From IMG/VR virus record IMGVR_UViG_3300031758_005256, positions 1 to 20,913 of that record: a stretch of 20,913 nucleotides of DNA. The stretch is one strand, 5' to 3'. Below are positions 1 through 7,384 of the stretch, piece after piece. The stretch's first letter is position 1, and every line of letters starts with the position of its first letter. The notes beneath the pieces are model-generated. The model was not told where the DNA came from and made no database searches. It saw only the letters and a program-made list of their open reading frames with translations. A program made the translations under genes and the position numbers. The stretch is from a virus.

Positions 1-717
1 CTCTTCTGCTGAACCTGTTGTTGGTGTTAAACTAGCTGTTACAAATGATATATCATTCCAAACTACTTCTAATTTTGGTTGATAAATTGTATTAGTTTCT
101 TTTGAAAAGAATTTAAGTAGTCCATAATCGGATGTATCGTTTTCAGCCTCTAAGCTATGATGAAGTATAAATCCATTATTTGATACTGAGCCACTTAACC
201 ATATATTAACAATGTTTGTAACATCCATTCTTATATCAGCTTCTTCATAATTATAAGATTGAGATGCTGAGCCGCTTAAATACCACACCCCACCTTCAGC
301 GTTTGCTGAACCTGTTGTTGTGTTTCCGGATGTAACATAAACCGCTCCGCCCGCTGTTGTATCATATGAAACCCATTTATTACTTCCATTTCTATATTTC
401 CAACTAACACCATCTGAAGTTATATTATCAAATTTAGTACCCGTTCCCATTGTCCAACTTTGAGAAACGGCGTTGGCATATATTGTATATTCCAATGGAA
501 TTTCTTCGGCTTGTGCTGATTTTAAATTTAAATACACAGTCGAACCGCTTGGTATTCCCATATTGGAAACATCAAATTTTATTAAGGTTCTTGCAATATC
601 TTTTATAGAACCATAATATAGTTTACCAACCTCTAATATCTCATCTCTACCTGCGTTTTGTTCAGGTTGTTGTAGGTAGATACTGGCATCGTATGATGAT
701 GTGAAAAATTTATGCAT
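1..717 (-). CDS. DNRLRE-like beta-sandwich protein, partial (likely virion/baseplate periphery)
   Basis: The reading frame is open from an ATG at 717-715 to the left edge, giving 239 codons; the C-terminus lies outside the window. The protein opens with MHKFFTSSYDASIYLQQPEQ, and then has the pattern of DNRLRE-type domains: an 'NAGRDEILEVGK' segment, a segment like 'RTLIKFDVSNMGIPSGSTVYL', then a beta-rich region with Trp/Gly motifs and 'DIRMDVTNIVNIWLSGS'. Such domains are beta-sandwiches found in secreted and surface proteins; in phages they may serve as adhesion or structural modules (family knowledge plus inference). It directly follows the gp6 homologue in transcription order, one base beyond its stop, so it belongs to the baseplate operon and could be a wedge-periphery or fibre-associated protein. 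The exact role is unknown. The domain call is from pattern memory, not a search. Confidence 0.72.
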   Translation of the reverse strand, partial: MHKFFTSSYDASIYLQQPEQNAGRDEILEVGKLYYGSIKDIARTLIKFDVSNMGIPSGSTVYLNLKSAQAEEIPLEYTIYANAVSQSWTMGTGTKFDNITSDGVSWKYRNGSNKWVSYDTTAGGAVYVTSGNTTTGSANAEGGVWYLSGSASQSYNYEEADIRMDVTNIVNIWLSGSVSNNGFILHHSLEAENDTSDYGLLKFFSKETNTIYQPKLEVVWNDISFVTASLTPTTGSAEE

Positions 718-718
718 A

Positions 719-2746
719 TTATAAAGCTCTTCCTTTTATATCTTTGTTAGGGTATTTTACTTCGAAGATGCAAGGGTCTAAAGATGGATAAATTATCTTA
801 CCTTTAGTTGCTTCATCTATATTGTATTTATTTGGAGAATAGTTTCCATCTCCTCCACATAAGTTATATATCTTAACAGATGGTACACTCATTACACCTT
901 CAACATTTGCGAGTATCAATTCTATTTCTGAAATGTTTATTGGTTTGTTAAATGTCCAATTATCTATGTTAAAATAATTTTGAATTTCTGTTAAACAATT
1001 TGCTACAACCTCTCTTTTGTTATAATTTGAATATACTACAACTTCAAAATCAACTCCTATGTTTACAATGAATCCATCTATAATGTTTACCGCATCGGTA
1101 ATCATTCTATATTCTCCTATGTATGTTTTTAGGTTTTGCTTAACGGCTTGGTTTATTTGAGTTAGTTTCTTATTAACATCGTATCCTAAAACGTACATAT
1201 TTATAGCAAATGGATTATTTACTTCTGCTATATTTGTTTTCTTTTGTGTAAGATATTTAACTAATTCTTTTTGTATGTCTTGCTTTGATTTATCTTTTAA
1301 CCCCTCAACTAAACCAACAAACTCTGCTATATTTTGTGGGTTTGCAAGTATTGATGCCGGTGAGTTATTATCAACTTCTCCATCTGGACTTACATAAACT
1401 TTTGCAACACTACCATATCTTTCCGGCATTGATAATGCTCTAACTACATAATCTTGTCTAGTTACTGCTCTATTTTGAGAACCAAACATTGCTAATGCGT
1501 TTTGTCTGATTTCTTCTATTGATTCAGCCCCTCTACCACCGACTGCTGCTTCTAAATTTTCAACAGCAACAGTTCCTTTTGCGGCATTATATGAATTTAA
1601 TTCATCATTTGTATTAAAAGATAATAAATCTTCTTCAAATTCAATTCTACGGATAGATGTTAAATCACCTTGGTTTATATTTGATGCTATACCACCACCA
1701 ACTAAATACTTAACAGTTAGAGTGGTATTTACAGGCACTACTCCAAATGTATTTGTTTTTAAAAAATTAGATGGGTCTATTCCTTGATTCAATCTTTGAA
1801 CTGAATTAGCTAATCCTAATCCCACATTTTTTGTATTTGGTAATAATTTTTCATCTTCGTATCCGGCTGAATTATTTCCACTACCAAATTGTAAAGTTAT
1901 TGTATTATCAGAATTAACTTTTGCAGAAAATCTATGTGGAACTTTTTGTACTTCTAAAATGTATGGTACAATCGATGATGATTCACTTAGAGTTCCACCA
2001 TTAGCTTCAGTATTTGGTTGCTCTACAAATATACTTTCTTGTGCTAAATAAGGAACTTCATAGTATTTTGTTCCAGAACCATCGGTAACATTTGTTATTG
2101 AAATGATATCCGTATCGGTTAATACGGCATTTGGATATTCTTCATATGAGCCAAAACTAATTGTAGTCGATACTTCTCTAGCAGAAATTGCTTTTACTTT
2201 TTTTGTAATTAAGTATTGTAGTGGTACACCATTACCATCTCTTTCATAAACATCAATTTCTCTATCAGTTGAATTTGAAAAATCTACCGTATCTACCGTT
2301 CTAAATACAACCGAATTATTTGTAGCCGATTCTATTTCCATACCATCTTTTATCTTTAAATAGTATGCTTCATTTGGTTCATAATTAGGTGCTCCTTTAG
2401 ATGGAACTAATTGATATACAGTTATTGTAGTGATTGCCGGTGATGTAACTTTTGGTTTATACCCCATAGATTGTGCTAATGCTAAAACGTTCTTACGTTC
2501 TGTAGCATGTGCTAACATAGATTCTTTTAATTGAGTGTCCTGATAAAAGGATAGTATATCTCCAATTGCTGCGGCTTGTTCGATAAATACCATACCTGGA
2601 GATGCCTCATTAAAATCTGAATATGAATTTGGAAAATATGTTTTTGTATAATCAATAAGATTCTGCTTGAAAGAATCGAAATCCTTTCCTAAATAATTCA
2701 AAGTCTTTTTTTCTCCAAAGGTTTTTTTAATAGGATTTATTGCCAT
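719..2746 (-). CDS. 6: Baseplate wedge protein, T4 gp6-like
   Basis: This 675-aa protein is close in length to T4 gp6 (about 660 aa). It carries the recognisable N-terminal gp6 signature: NEASPGMVFIEQAAAIGD at about residues 46-63, followed by FYQDTQLKE and AQSMGYKP. The C-terminal half contains a baseplate-J-like stretch around residues 405-445 (GGRGAESIEEIRQNA, then TRQDYVVRA). gp6 forms the inner ring that joins baseplate wedges around the hub in contractile-tailed phages. The start is one base from the gp25 stop, so the two are co-transcribed and probably coupled. The gene symbol follows T4 usage. Confidence 0.93.
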   Translation of the reverse strand: MAINPIKKTFGEKKTLNYLGKDFDSFKQNLIDYTKTYFPNSYSDFNEASPGMVFIEQAAAIGDILSFYQDTQLKESMLAHATERKNVLALAQSMGYKPKVTSPAITTITVYQLVPSKGAPNYEPNEAYYLKIKDGMEIESATNNSVVFRTVDTVDFSNSTDREIDVYERDGNGVPLQYLITKKVKAISAREVSTTISFGSYEEYPNAVLTDTDIISITNVTDGSGTKYYEVPYLAQESIFVEQPNTEANGGTLSESSSIVPYILEVQKVPHRFSAKVNSDNTITLQFGSGNNSAGYEDEKLLPNTKNVGLGLANSVQRLNQGIDPSNFLKTNTFGVVPVNTTLTVKYLVGGGIASNINQGDLTSIRRIEFEEDLLSFNTNDELNSYNAAKGTVAVENLEAAVGGRGAESIEEIRQNALAMFGSQNRAVTRQDYVVRALSMPERYGSVAKVYVSPDGEVDNNSPASILANPQNIAEFVGLVEGLKDKSKQDIQKELVKYLTQKKTNIAEVNNPFAINMYVLGYDVNKKLTQINQAVKQNLKTYIGEYRMITDAVNIIDGFIVNIGVDFEVVVYSNYNKREVVANCLTEIQNYFNIDNWTFNKPINISEIELILANVEGVMSVPSVKIYNLCGGDGNYSPNKYNIDEATKGKIIYPSLDPCIFEVKYPNKDIKGRAL

Positions 2747-2747
2747 T

Positions 2748-3179
2748 TTACTTTTCTACATTTATTTGTACTGAGTCTGATAGTGATGGGTTTGATTGTA
2801 ATGAAAACTTTATATCCAAAGATACTTTGTTTGTATCTATATCATTTTCATCATAATCGAATATTATTTCGTTTATATTTAAATAAGGCAACCATATTGA
2901 AACCGCATTTATTATAGAATTTTCTATTGATACTTCTATATTATCAATTGGTTCAAATAATACTTTCCAAACATCACAACCAAAATCAGGTTGCATTAAT
3001 CTTTCTCCTTTTTTTGTAAGAATCAGACTTTTTAAATTATTTTTAGCTTGTTGTAATGTTGTGAAATTAGTTGAAAAAACCCCATTAGAATTAGATGATT
3101 GGTTTATACCAATACCTAAAACTTTATAGTCATTTTCAACTAAATCATCTACTTTTACTTTACCAAGCTCTATTGCCAT
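2748..3179 (-). CDS. 25: Baseplate wedge protein, GPW/gp25 family
   Basis: The 143-aa product has the gp25 hallmark at residues 54-77: a LTKKGERLMQPDFGCDVWK segment followed by VLFEP. This fold is shared by contractile injection systems and sits at the wedge-sheath interface, where gp25 helps nucleate sheath assembly. Its length matches the family (T4 gp25 is 132 aa). Its start overlaps the upstream gene's stop by one base (TAATG), and gp6 follows one base after its own stop, the usual gp25-gp6 adjacency in T4-like phages. Confidence 0.93.
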   Translation of the reverse strand: MAIELGKVKVDDLVENDYKVLGIGINQSSNSNGVFSTNFTTLQQAKNNLKSLILTKKGERLMQPDFGCDVWKVLFEPIDNIEVSIENSIINAVSIWLPYLNINEIIFDYDENDIDTNKVSLDIKFSLQSNPSLSDSVQINVEK

Positions 3180-3685
3180 TATTTAAATCTCTTTACTAAT
3201 TCTGAATAATCTCTTGTCAATGCTTTAACAGTTGCATCTTGCAATGCATCTCCTGTTGATTCAAAGTTTGGTGTGTTTTGTGGAATATCATGTATCATTC
3301 TGTAATCCATAGTTTCCCACTCATCTTCCATACTTTGTTGTGGTTGTAGCATATCTAACACACTACCACCTGCTCCAGGCACACCACTTTCTGCTCTTTG
3401 TGCGGCAGTGAATGGTGTTGTTTGACTCAATACCTCATTTAGTATTGGGTTTTTTGTAAATTCTTTTACTTGTTGAGGTTTTTGTTGTACAATTGGTTGC
3501 TGTTTTTTAATATTTTTAGGAGCAACTTCTGTCATCTCTCTCAATGTTGGAGTAGATGTTTTCTTTTGTGAATTTAATGTAACTGCACCGGATTTGATTA
3601 GCTTTGCTAATTCTTCTTTAACTTGTTGTTTAACTTCACTCTTAACAACCTCCTTAATTAATCCGACTAATAATTTTGAATCCAT
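3179..3685 (-). CDS. Hypothetical Gln-rich protein in the baseplate operon
   Basis: I do not recognise this 168-aa protein. The N-terminal 35 residues are a charged amphipathic helix (KEVVKSEVKQQVKEELAKLI), likely a short coiled coil. It is followed by a low-complexity Lys/Gln/Pro linker (KKQQPIVQQKPQQVKEF), a Gly-rich turn (SGVPGAGGS) and an acidic then basic C-terminus ending in DYSELVKRFK. There is no signal peptide or membrane segment. It is one-base coupled (TAATG) to gp25 and preceded by a 57-bp gap. A small baseplate-associated linker or assembly factor is plausible from position only. Confidence 0.7.
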   Translation of the reverse strand: MDSKLLVGLIKEVVKSEVKQQVKEELAKLIKSGAVTLNSQKKTSTPTLREMTEVAPKNIKKQQPIVQQKPQQVKEFTKNPILNEVLSQTTPFTAAQRAESGVPGAGGSVLDMLQPQQSMEDEWETMDYRMIHDIPQNTPNFESTGDALQDATVKALTRDYSELVKRFK

Positions 3686-3728
3686 AATAATTTGTATATG
3701 TTTAATAATAAATATTGAAAGAATAAAT

Positions 3729-3746
3729 TTAATACGATTGTATTAA
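3729..3746 (-). repeat. AT-rich inverted repeat at the end of the 410-aa unknown gene
   Basis: The arms TTAATAC and GTATTAA are perfectly complementary around a 4-base loop and overlap the stop codon at 3743-3745. On the minus strand the hairpin is followed by a T-rich but interrupted stretch. It could be a weak terminator or an RNA-processing hairpin in the only real gap (57 bp) of the baseplate operon. The stem is AT-rich, so chance is a serious alternative. Confidence 0.3.
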
Positions 3747-4975
3747 CCTATGATTTTATAACCACTCCAATTGAGTATTGCCGGAGCGGGTGGAGCGGGT
3801 GGTGGATATTGTGCCATAACGGACATAATTCCACTAACTCCCATTAAATGGGTTTTAGCCACATTAACAAATGGGTTAATCATTATATTTGTTTGAAAAC
3901 TAAATTTAATGGTTGGTGGTATAAAAAATATATTAGGAATTTGTGGTATTTTATCTTTAATCAAATCATAAGCCATTGCCAATAATTCCTCTTTGGTTGG
4001 TATTTTTTCTTCTACCATTTTCTTTAACTCTTCCTTTGTTGGTACTTTTGGTATATTGATGCCCGGCAGTTGTATTTCGGGAACTACACCATCTATTGTA
4101 TCCTTTACAAATTTTTTAATTTGTTGTGGAGTTGGTTTTGGGTTTGGAATATTGTTAGATATTTCAACTGCGGTTTGTATGGCTGATATTATTGGTGCTA
4201 ATATAGTTGCTTCTATTGGTATAATTAATTGAGCTTTTAATTGTTCAACTGCAGCTTCTAATAATTTATTCTTAGCTTTTTCTATAATTTCTTTTCTTTT
4301 TGGTAATGGTGGAAATGGAAATTTAATTGCTTTTTTTAATTGAGAACCTATTGATGGTTTTTTCTTTTTAGCCTGTTTTGCTTTTTGTATTATATTTTTT
4401 CCTGCTTTTATCGCAGGATGATTGGATATTTTAGAATCAACTGGTTCTTTTTTTAATATTTTTTGAATTACTTCATATACATTTACTTCACCAATTGGTG
4501 GTATATTAATAGTTTGTTCTTTTAATTTATCTTCTAATGCTTTTGTAGCTTCTACTTCAGCTTTATGTAGCGCAGCTGAGGCTGCTAACATTATTGGGTT
4601 TGGACCAATATTCATAATTGTTCCTGGTGCTGGTGGAGTTGATTGCCATCCGGCAGGCTTTAGTAATGGGTTTGGTATTGGTGCCATTTCAGCGCCTTGC
4701 CAATATGCATCGAATGCGGATGGGTATATTTCTTGTAGTATATTAAAATTTTCACCATCACTATCTTGTCCTTTTTTTAATGCTCTTTTAATAACATCAG
4801 CCATTCCGCTAACGTTACCATTTATAACAGGAACACCATATAACATATCACCACCTCTTTTTATACATTGGTCATATTCTTTAGCATAAAAATCAGCAAA
4901 TGCATCTGTATCTTTTGCGAATTGAAAAGATACCATAGATTTTAAAACATTTATTTTAAATAGTGTCCAAGACAT
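3743..4975 (-). CDS. Hypothetical Lys/Pro/Ile-rich protein of the baseplate operon
   Basis: This is a 410-aa protein of no family I recognise. The N-terminal 70 residues look globular (FADFYAKEYDQCIKRGGDML). The middle, about residues 140-340, is dominated by Lys/Glu-rich amphipathic helices broken by proline segments, including a tandem PTKEEL repeat (KVPTKEELKKMVEEKIPTKEE). The C-terminus is Pro/Ala-rich (YPPPAPPAPAILNWSGYK). The gene lies between the gp5-like hub and gp25, and its start overlaps the gp5 stop by one base (TAATG), so a virion or tail-assembly role is likely from context. No transmembrane segment is convincing, although the region around 250-275 is quite hydrophobic. Confidence 0.75.
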   Translation of the reverse strand: MSWTLFKINVLKSMVSFQFAKDTDAFADFYAKEYDQCIKRGGDMLYGVPVINGNVSGMADVIKRALKKGQDSDGENFNILQEIYPSAFDAYWQGAEMAPIPNPLLKPAGWQSTPPAPGTIMNIGPNPIMLAASAALHKAEVEATKALEDKLKEQTINIPPIGEVNVYEVIQKILKKEPVDSKISNHPAIKAGKNIIQKAKQAKKKKPSIGSQLKKAIKFPFPPLPKRKEIIEKAKNKLLEAAVEQLKAQLIIPIEATILAPIISAIQTAVEISNNIPNPKPTPQQIKKFVKDTIDGVVPEIQLPGINIPKVPTKEELKKMVEEKIPTKEELLAMAYDLIKDKIPQIPNIFFIPPTIKFSFQTNIMINPFVNVAKTHLMGVSGIMSVMAQYPPPAPPAPAILNWSGYKIIG

Positions 4976-6207
4976 TATGATTTACTTAAAAAGTTCTTGG
5001 CAGATAATAAAGTATTTAATTTTCCTTTTATCGCTTTGAATGCTGCTATATTTACTGGGCCAGTTGCTGTTGGTCCAACTGGTGTTGCATATATTTGCTT
5101 CGTTATTTCATCTATTAACTCACCCATTATTTTTACTAATTCGCCACCCATAACCATCTTCTGAACAGCTGCACCAGCTGCTCCTTCACCTTTATCTTTA
5201 CCCAAATATATTTTACCATTATCTGAATTTAAAAAGATATTGTTAGAACCTTCTGAATGAATTGTTATATTTTTCTTATTATGAAAGTATATTTCTTTTT
5301 CAGCATCAATAGAATAATTACCATCGGTAATAACACCCGTATTACCTTTACCAAATATAATAAATTCTTTTGCTTTAGCTGATAATATAATTCTATCTGA
5401 ATTTACAAATAACTGGTCTCCACTTAAATCTTTAGAATTGGGATAATCTTTAAATCCTTTCTTTTCTTTTTTTATTTCTTCTTTAAATGGAACTTTTATT
5501 TTATTAGATGTGATGTAAATAGATGTACCATCTTTATTAATATCCTCATCAATCAATTCACCAATCTTTTTAGAATCTAACTCTGGGTTTTGTTTATTAC
5601 GAATGAATATACCAGGTGATGATGTTTTACCATCTTCGGTTAAATGAAATTCACTAAAGCGAATCGTATTGCCAACTCTACCACTTATGATAGTATCGCC
5701 TTGCTTTGGTTTTAAGAATTTAATTTTTTCGTTTACTTTATATTCTTCCGTAGAACTTTTTTTATTTTCAGAATTAGTTTGACCACCCGAATCTTTTGTT
5801 TCTCTTAAACTCTGACCATTACCGCTTGATTCTTTTGGTTTATTGTTGCTGGTTGGTTCTAATGCTTTATATGTAACATAATCTCTTCTATAATTAGAAT
5901 ATGGTGTTACTGAATATGGTAGCCAAAATATATTAGATTTATCTATTTCGATTATCAATACAGTTTCTCCCTTAATTGGTATTGTGAAATTATTCTTATC
6001 GAATGGATAAGCATAATATTCGGTAGTCATATCTGGGTATATAAAAGTTATAGCCCCATACATTCTTGCATCTTTATCAGAAAAATCTTTGTTTTTATTA
6101 TATACAGACACAAAATCTGCATCTTCACCCTTTTCATATGGAGTTAAATCCACATCAATAGGAAATACTTTATCTACCGTTGCTAAATATGATTCAATAC
6201 TAGCCAT
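4975..6207 (-). CDS. 5: Baseplate hub / central spike protein, gp5-like without lysozyme domain
   Basis: The 410-aa product has three parts. Residues 1-115 look like an OB-fold, gp5/VgrG-like N-terminus (MYGAITFIYPDMTTEYYAYP, then IPIKGETVLIIEI). Next is a polar Ser/Lys/Gly/Asn linker to about residue 160, then a segment of the T4-like gp5 type (GRVGNTIRFSEF, then SPGIFIRNKQ). From about residue 265 come short beta-strand repeats typical of the triple beta-helix spike: SDRIILSAKAKEFIIFG, GNYSIDAEKEIYFH and NNIFLNSDNGKIYLG. The C-terminus ends in an Ala/Gly-rich tail. The needle would pierce the outer membrane during injection. The T4 lysozyme domain is absent, as in many marine T4-like phages. 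The function assignment is family-level inference. Confidence 0.85.
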   Translation of the reverse strand: MASIESYLATVDKVFPIDVDLTPYEKGEDADFVSVYNKNKDFSDKDARMYGAITFIYPDMTTEYYAYPFDKNNFTIPIKGETVLIIEIDKSNIFWLPYSVTPYSNYRRDYVTYKALEPTSNNKPKESSGNGQSLRETKDSGGQTNSENKKSSTEEYKVNEKIKFLKPKQGDTIISGRVGNTIRFSEFHLTEDGKTSSPGIFIRNKQNPELDSKKIGELIDEDINKDGTSIYITSNKIKVPFKEEIKKEKKGFKDYPNSKDLSGDQLFVNSDRIILSAKAKEFIIFGKGNTGVITDGNYSIDAEKEIYFHNKKNITIHSEGSNNIFLNSDNGKIYLGKDKGEGAAGAAVQKMVMGGELVKIMGELIDEITKQIYATPVGPTATGPVNIAAFKAIKGKLNTLLSAKNFLSKS

Positions 6208-6611
6208 TAAATTTTTGATTTAATATCATCTAATTCTATTTGAATATCAACCAATTTTTCTTCATTTTTCTTTTCAATTTCGTTTACTGTATCTTCTAAT
6301 TCAGTAAGTAATTGATTTTTTTCATGCTCACTTAACCAACCATCTTCACCAATACCCTTTGCCTCTGCTGCTGCTAATCTTTGTGCAATTGTTGCAAGTT
6401 TAATAAGATGGTCATCGTTCTTAACCGATACCTCTATTAAGTCTTTGATAATTGGAGCAATAACAGTTGCTTCACCAACATTCTTAATTAGTTTCCTCAA
6501 TGATTCAATCAAATCGGAAATGTTTTTCTTTTTGTTTTGTTGGTTTTCGTATATATCTTTAAATAATGATGATAAATTTTTACCATCAAATAGTTGAAAT
6601 TCTGATGCCAT
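6207..6611 (-). CDS. Hypothetical helical protein next to the gp5-like hub
   Basis: This unrecognised 134-aa protein appears almost entirely alpha-helical. A Lys/Asn-rich helix (residues 20-45) is followed by an Ala/Ile-rich helix (RLAAAEAKGIGEDGW) and a C-terminal coiled coil rich in Glu/Lys (LEDTVNEIEKKNEEKLVDIQ). It overlaps the neighbours at both ends by one base (TAATG junctions at 6207 and 6611). It could be a tail-hub partner or assembly chaperone, but nothing in the sequence decides this. Confidence 0.7.
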   Translation of the reverse strand: MASEFQLFDGKNLSSLFKDIYENQQNKKKNISDLIESLRKLIKNVGEATVIAPIIKDLIEVSVKNDDHLIKLATIAQRLAAAEAKGIGEDGWLSEHEKNQLLTELEDTVNEIEKKNEEKLVDIQIELDDIKSKI

Positions 6612-7384
6612 TATATTATGTTGTTATCTACTATATAATTATAAAGTTCTTCACTTATTAGATTATAACCATTTTCATTGGGGTGTTTTGATGGTATTTC
6701 TTCAAATGAATTGGGGTATTCCCAAGCTGATTCATCTGATGTTTTAACTAAGAAATCCCTAATGGTTTGTTTAGCGAATCCCCAATAATTTTTTTTATTT
6801 ATCAAATGTGTAATATCATCTTCTCTATTTAAATCTTGCACCATCATATCAAAAGCATCTAGCATTAGATATTTAACGCCATATTCTTCTAACATCTTTT
6901 GTAAGAAAACAATATAATTTTGATTTATTATATTATAATAGTTTTGATTAAACATATTTTCTAAAAAAAACTTTTTATATTGTTCTAAAAATCCGTTGTA
7001 CTTATCATCACCATATTTGTAAGATTCAAAAAACTTATGTGGTAATAGTGCTAGTTCTTTTACAGACCAACTAATCCATTCACCCTTTGGTAAAAAATGT
7101 ACGTGGTCTCTTAATGATGAACTCCACATTATAATAACCAAATCTCCTTTGTGTATTTTCCCATTTCTTAAATCTGCAATTACATCGTTAAAAATTAAGT
7201 TATTCGCTCTACCACTCCATCCATTATTTTCGTGGTCACATCTTAATTTACTAGCTAATTTTATTGGCCAAGAATATTTGTTTCGAAAATCTTTAAGATA
7301 CATTCTATCTTTTATAGAATTTTCTTCATCCAATCTACAGCCTTGACCTTCTGTCCAACTATCTCCGTATGCGTATAATTTCAT
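6611..7384 (-). CDS. SGNH/GDSL-fold protein coupled to the carbamoyltransferase
   Basis: The 257-aa product begins with block I of the SGNH hydrolase fold (GDSW at residues 7-10, in KLYAYGDSWTEGQGC). Block II is probably WSGRANN, block III is replaced by IIMWSSSLRD, and block V is SKHPNENGY. Family members hydrolyse or transfer acyl groups, often acetyl groups on polysaccharides. In its three relatives near 17-19 kb the catalytic His is preceded two residues earlier by Asp (DWH, DSH, DGH); here that position is Ser (SKH), so the triad may be incomplete. The start overlaps the carbamoyltransferase stop by four bases (ATGA), implying coupled expression. A role in glycan modification is inferred from that partner. 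Confidence 0.8.
   Translation of the reverse strand: MKLYAYGDSWTEGQGCRLDEENSIKDRMYLKDFRNKYSWPIKLASKLRCDHENNGWSGRANNLIFNDVIADLRNGKIHKGDLVIIMWSSSLRDHVHFLPKGEWISWSVKELALLPHKFFESYKYGDDKYNGFLEQYKKFFLENMFNQNYYNIINQNYIVFLQKMLEEYGVKYLMLDAFDMMVQDLNREDDITHLINKKNYWGFAKQTIRDFLVKTSDESAWEYPNSFEEIPSKHPNENGYNLISEELYNYIVDNNII

Noticed and set aside
1198-1205. TATAAATA, the T4 late-promoter box, on the minus strand
   Set aside because: It falls inside the gp6 coding sequence; with this base composition single matches are uninformative, and none was found in an intergenic gap in the right orientation.
3993-4232. Plus-strand open frames (for example 3993-4232, 7149-7346, 8849-9055, 11334-11657, 13035-13319, 19460-19663)
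   Set aside because: All lie antisense inside well-supported minus-strand genes, give hydrophobic or Cys/Ser-rich translations typical of antisense shadows, and have no family resemblance.
4975-6207. Lysozyme domain in the gp5-like protein
   Set aside because: The region between the OB-like and beta-helix parts is a polar low-complexity linker with no lysozyme catalytic motif.
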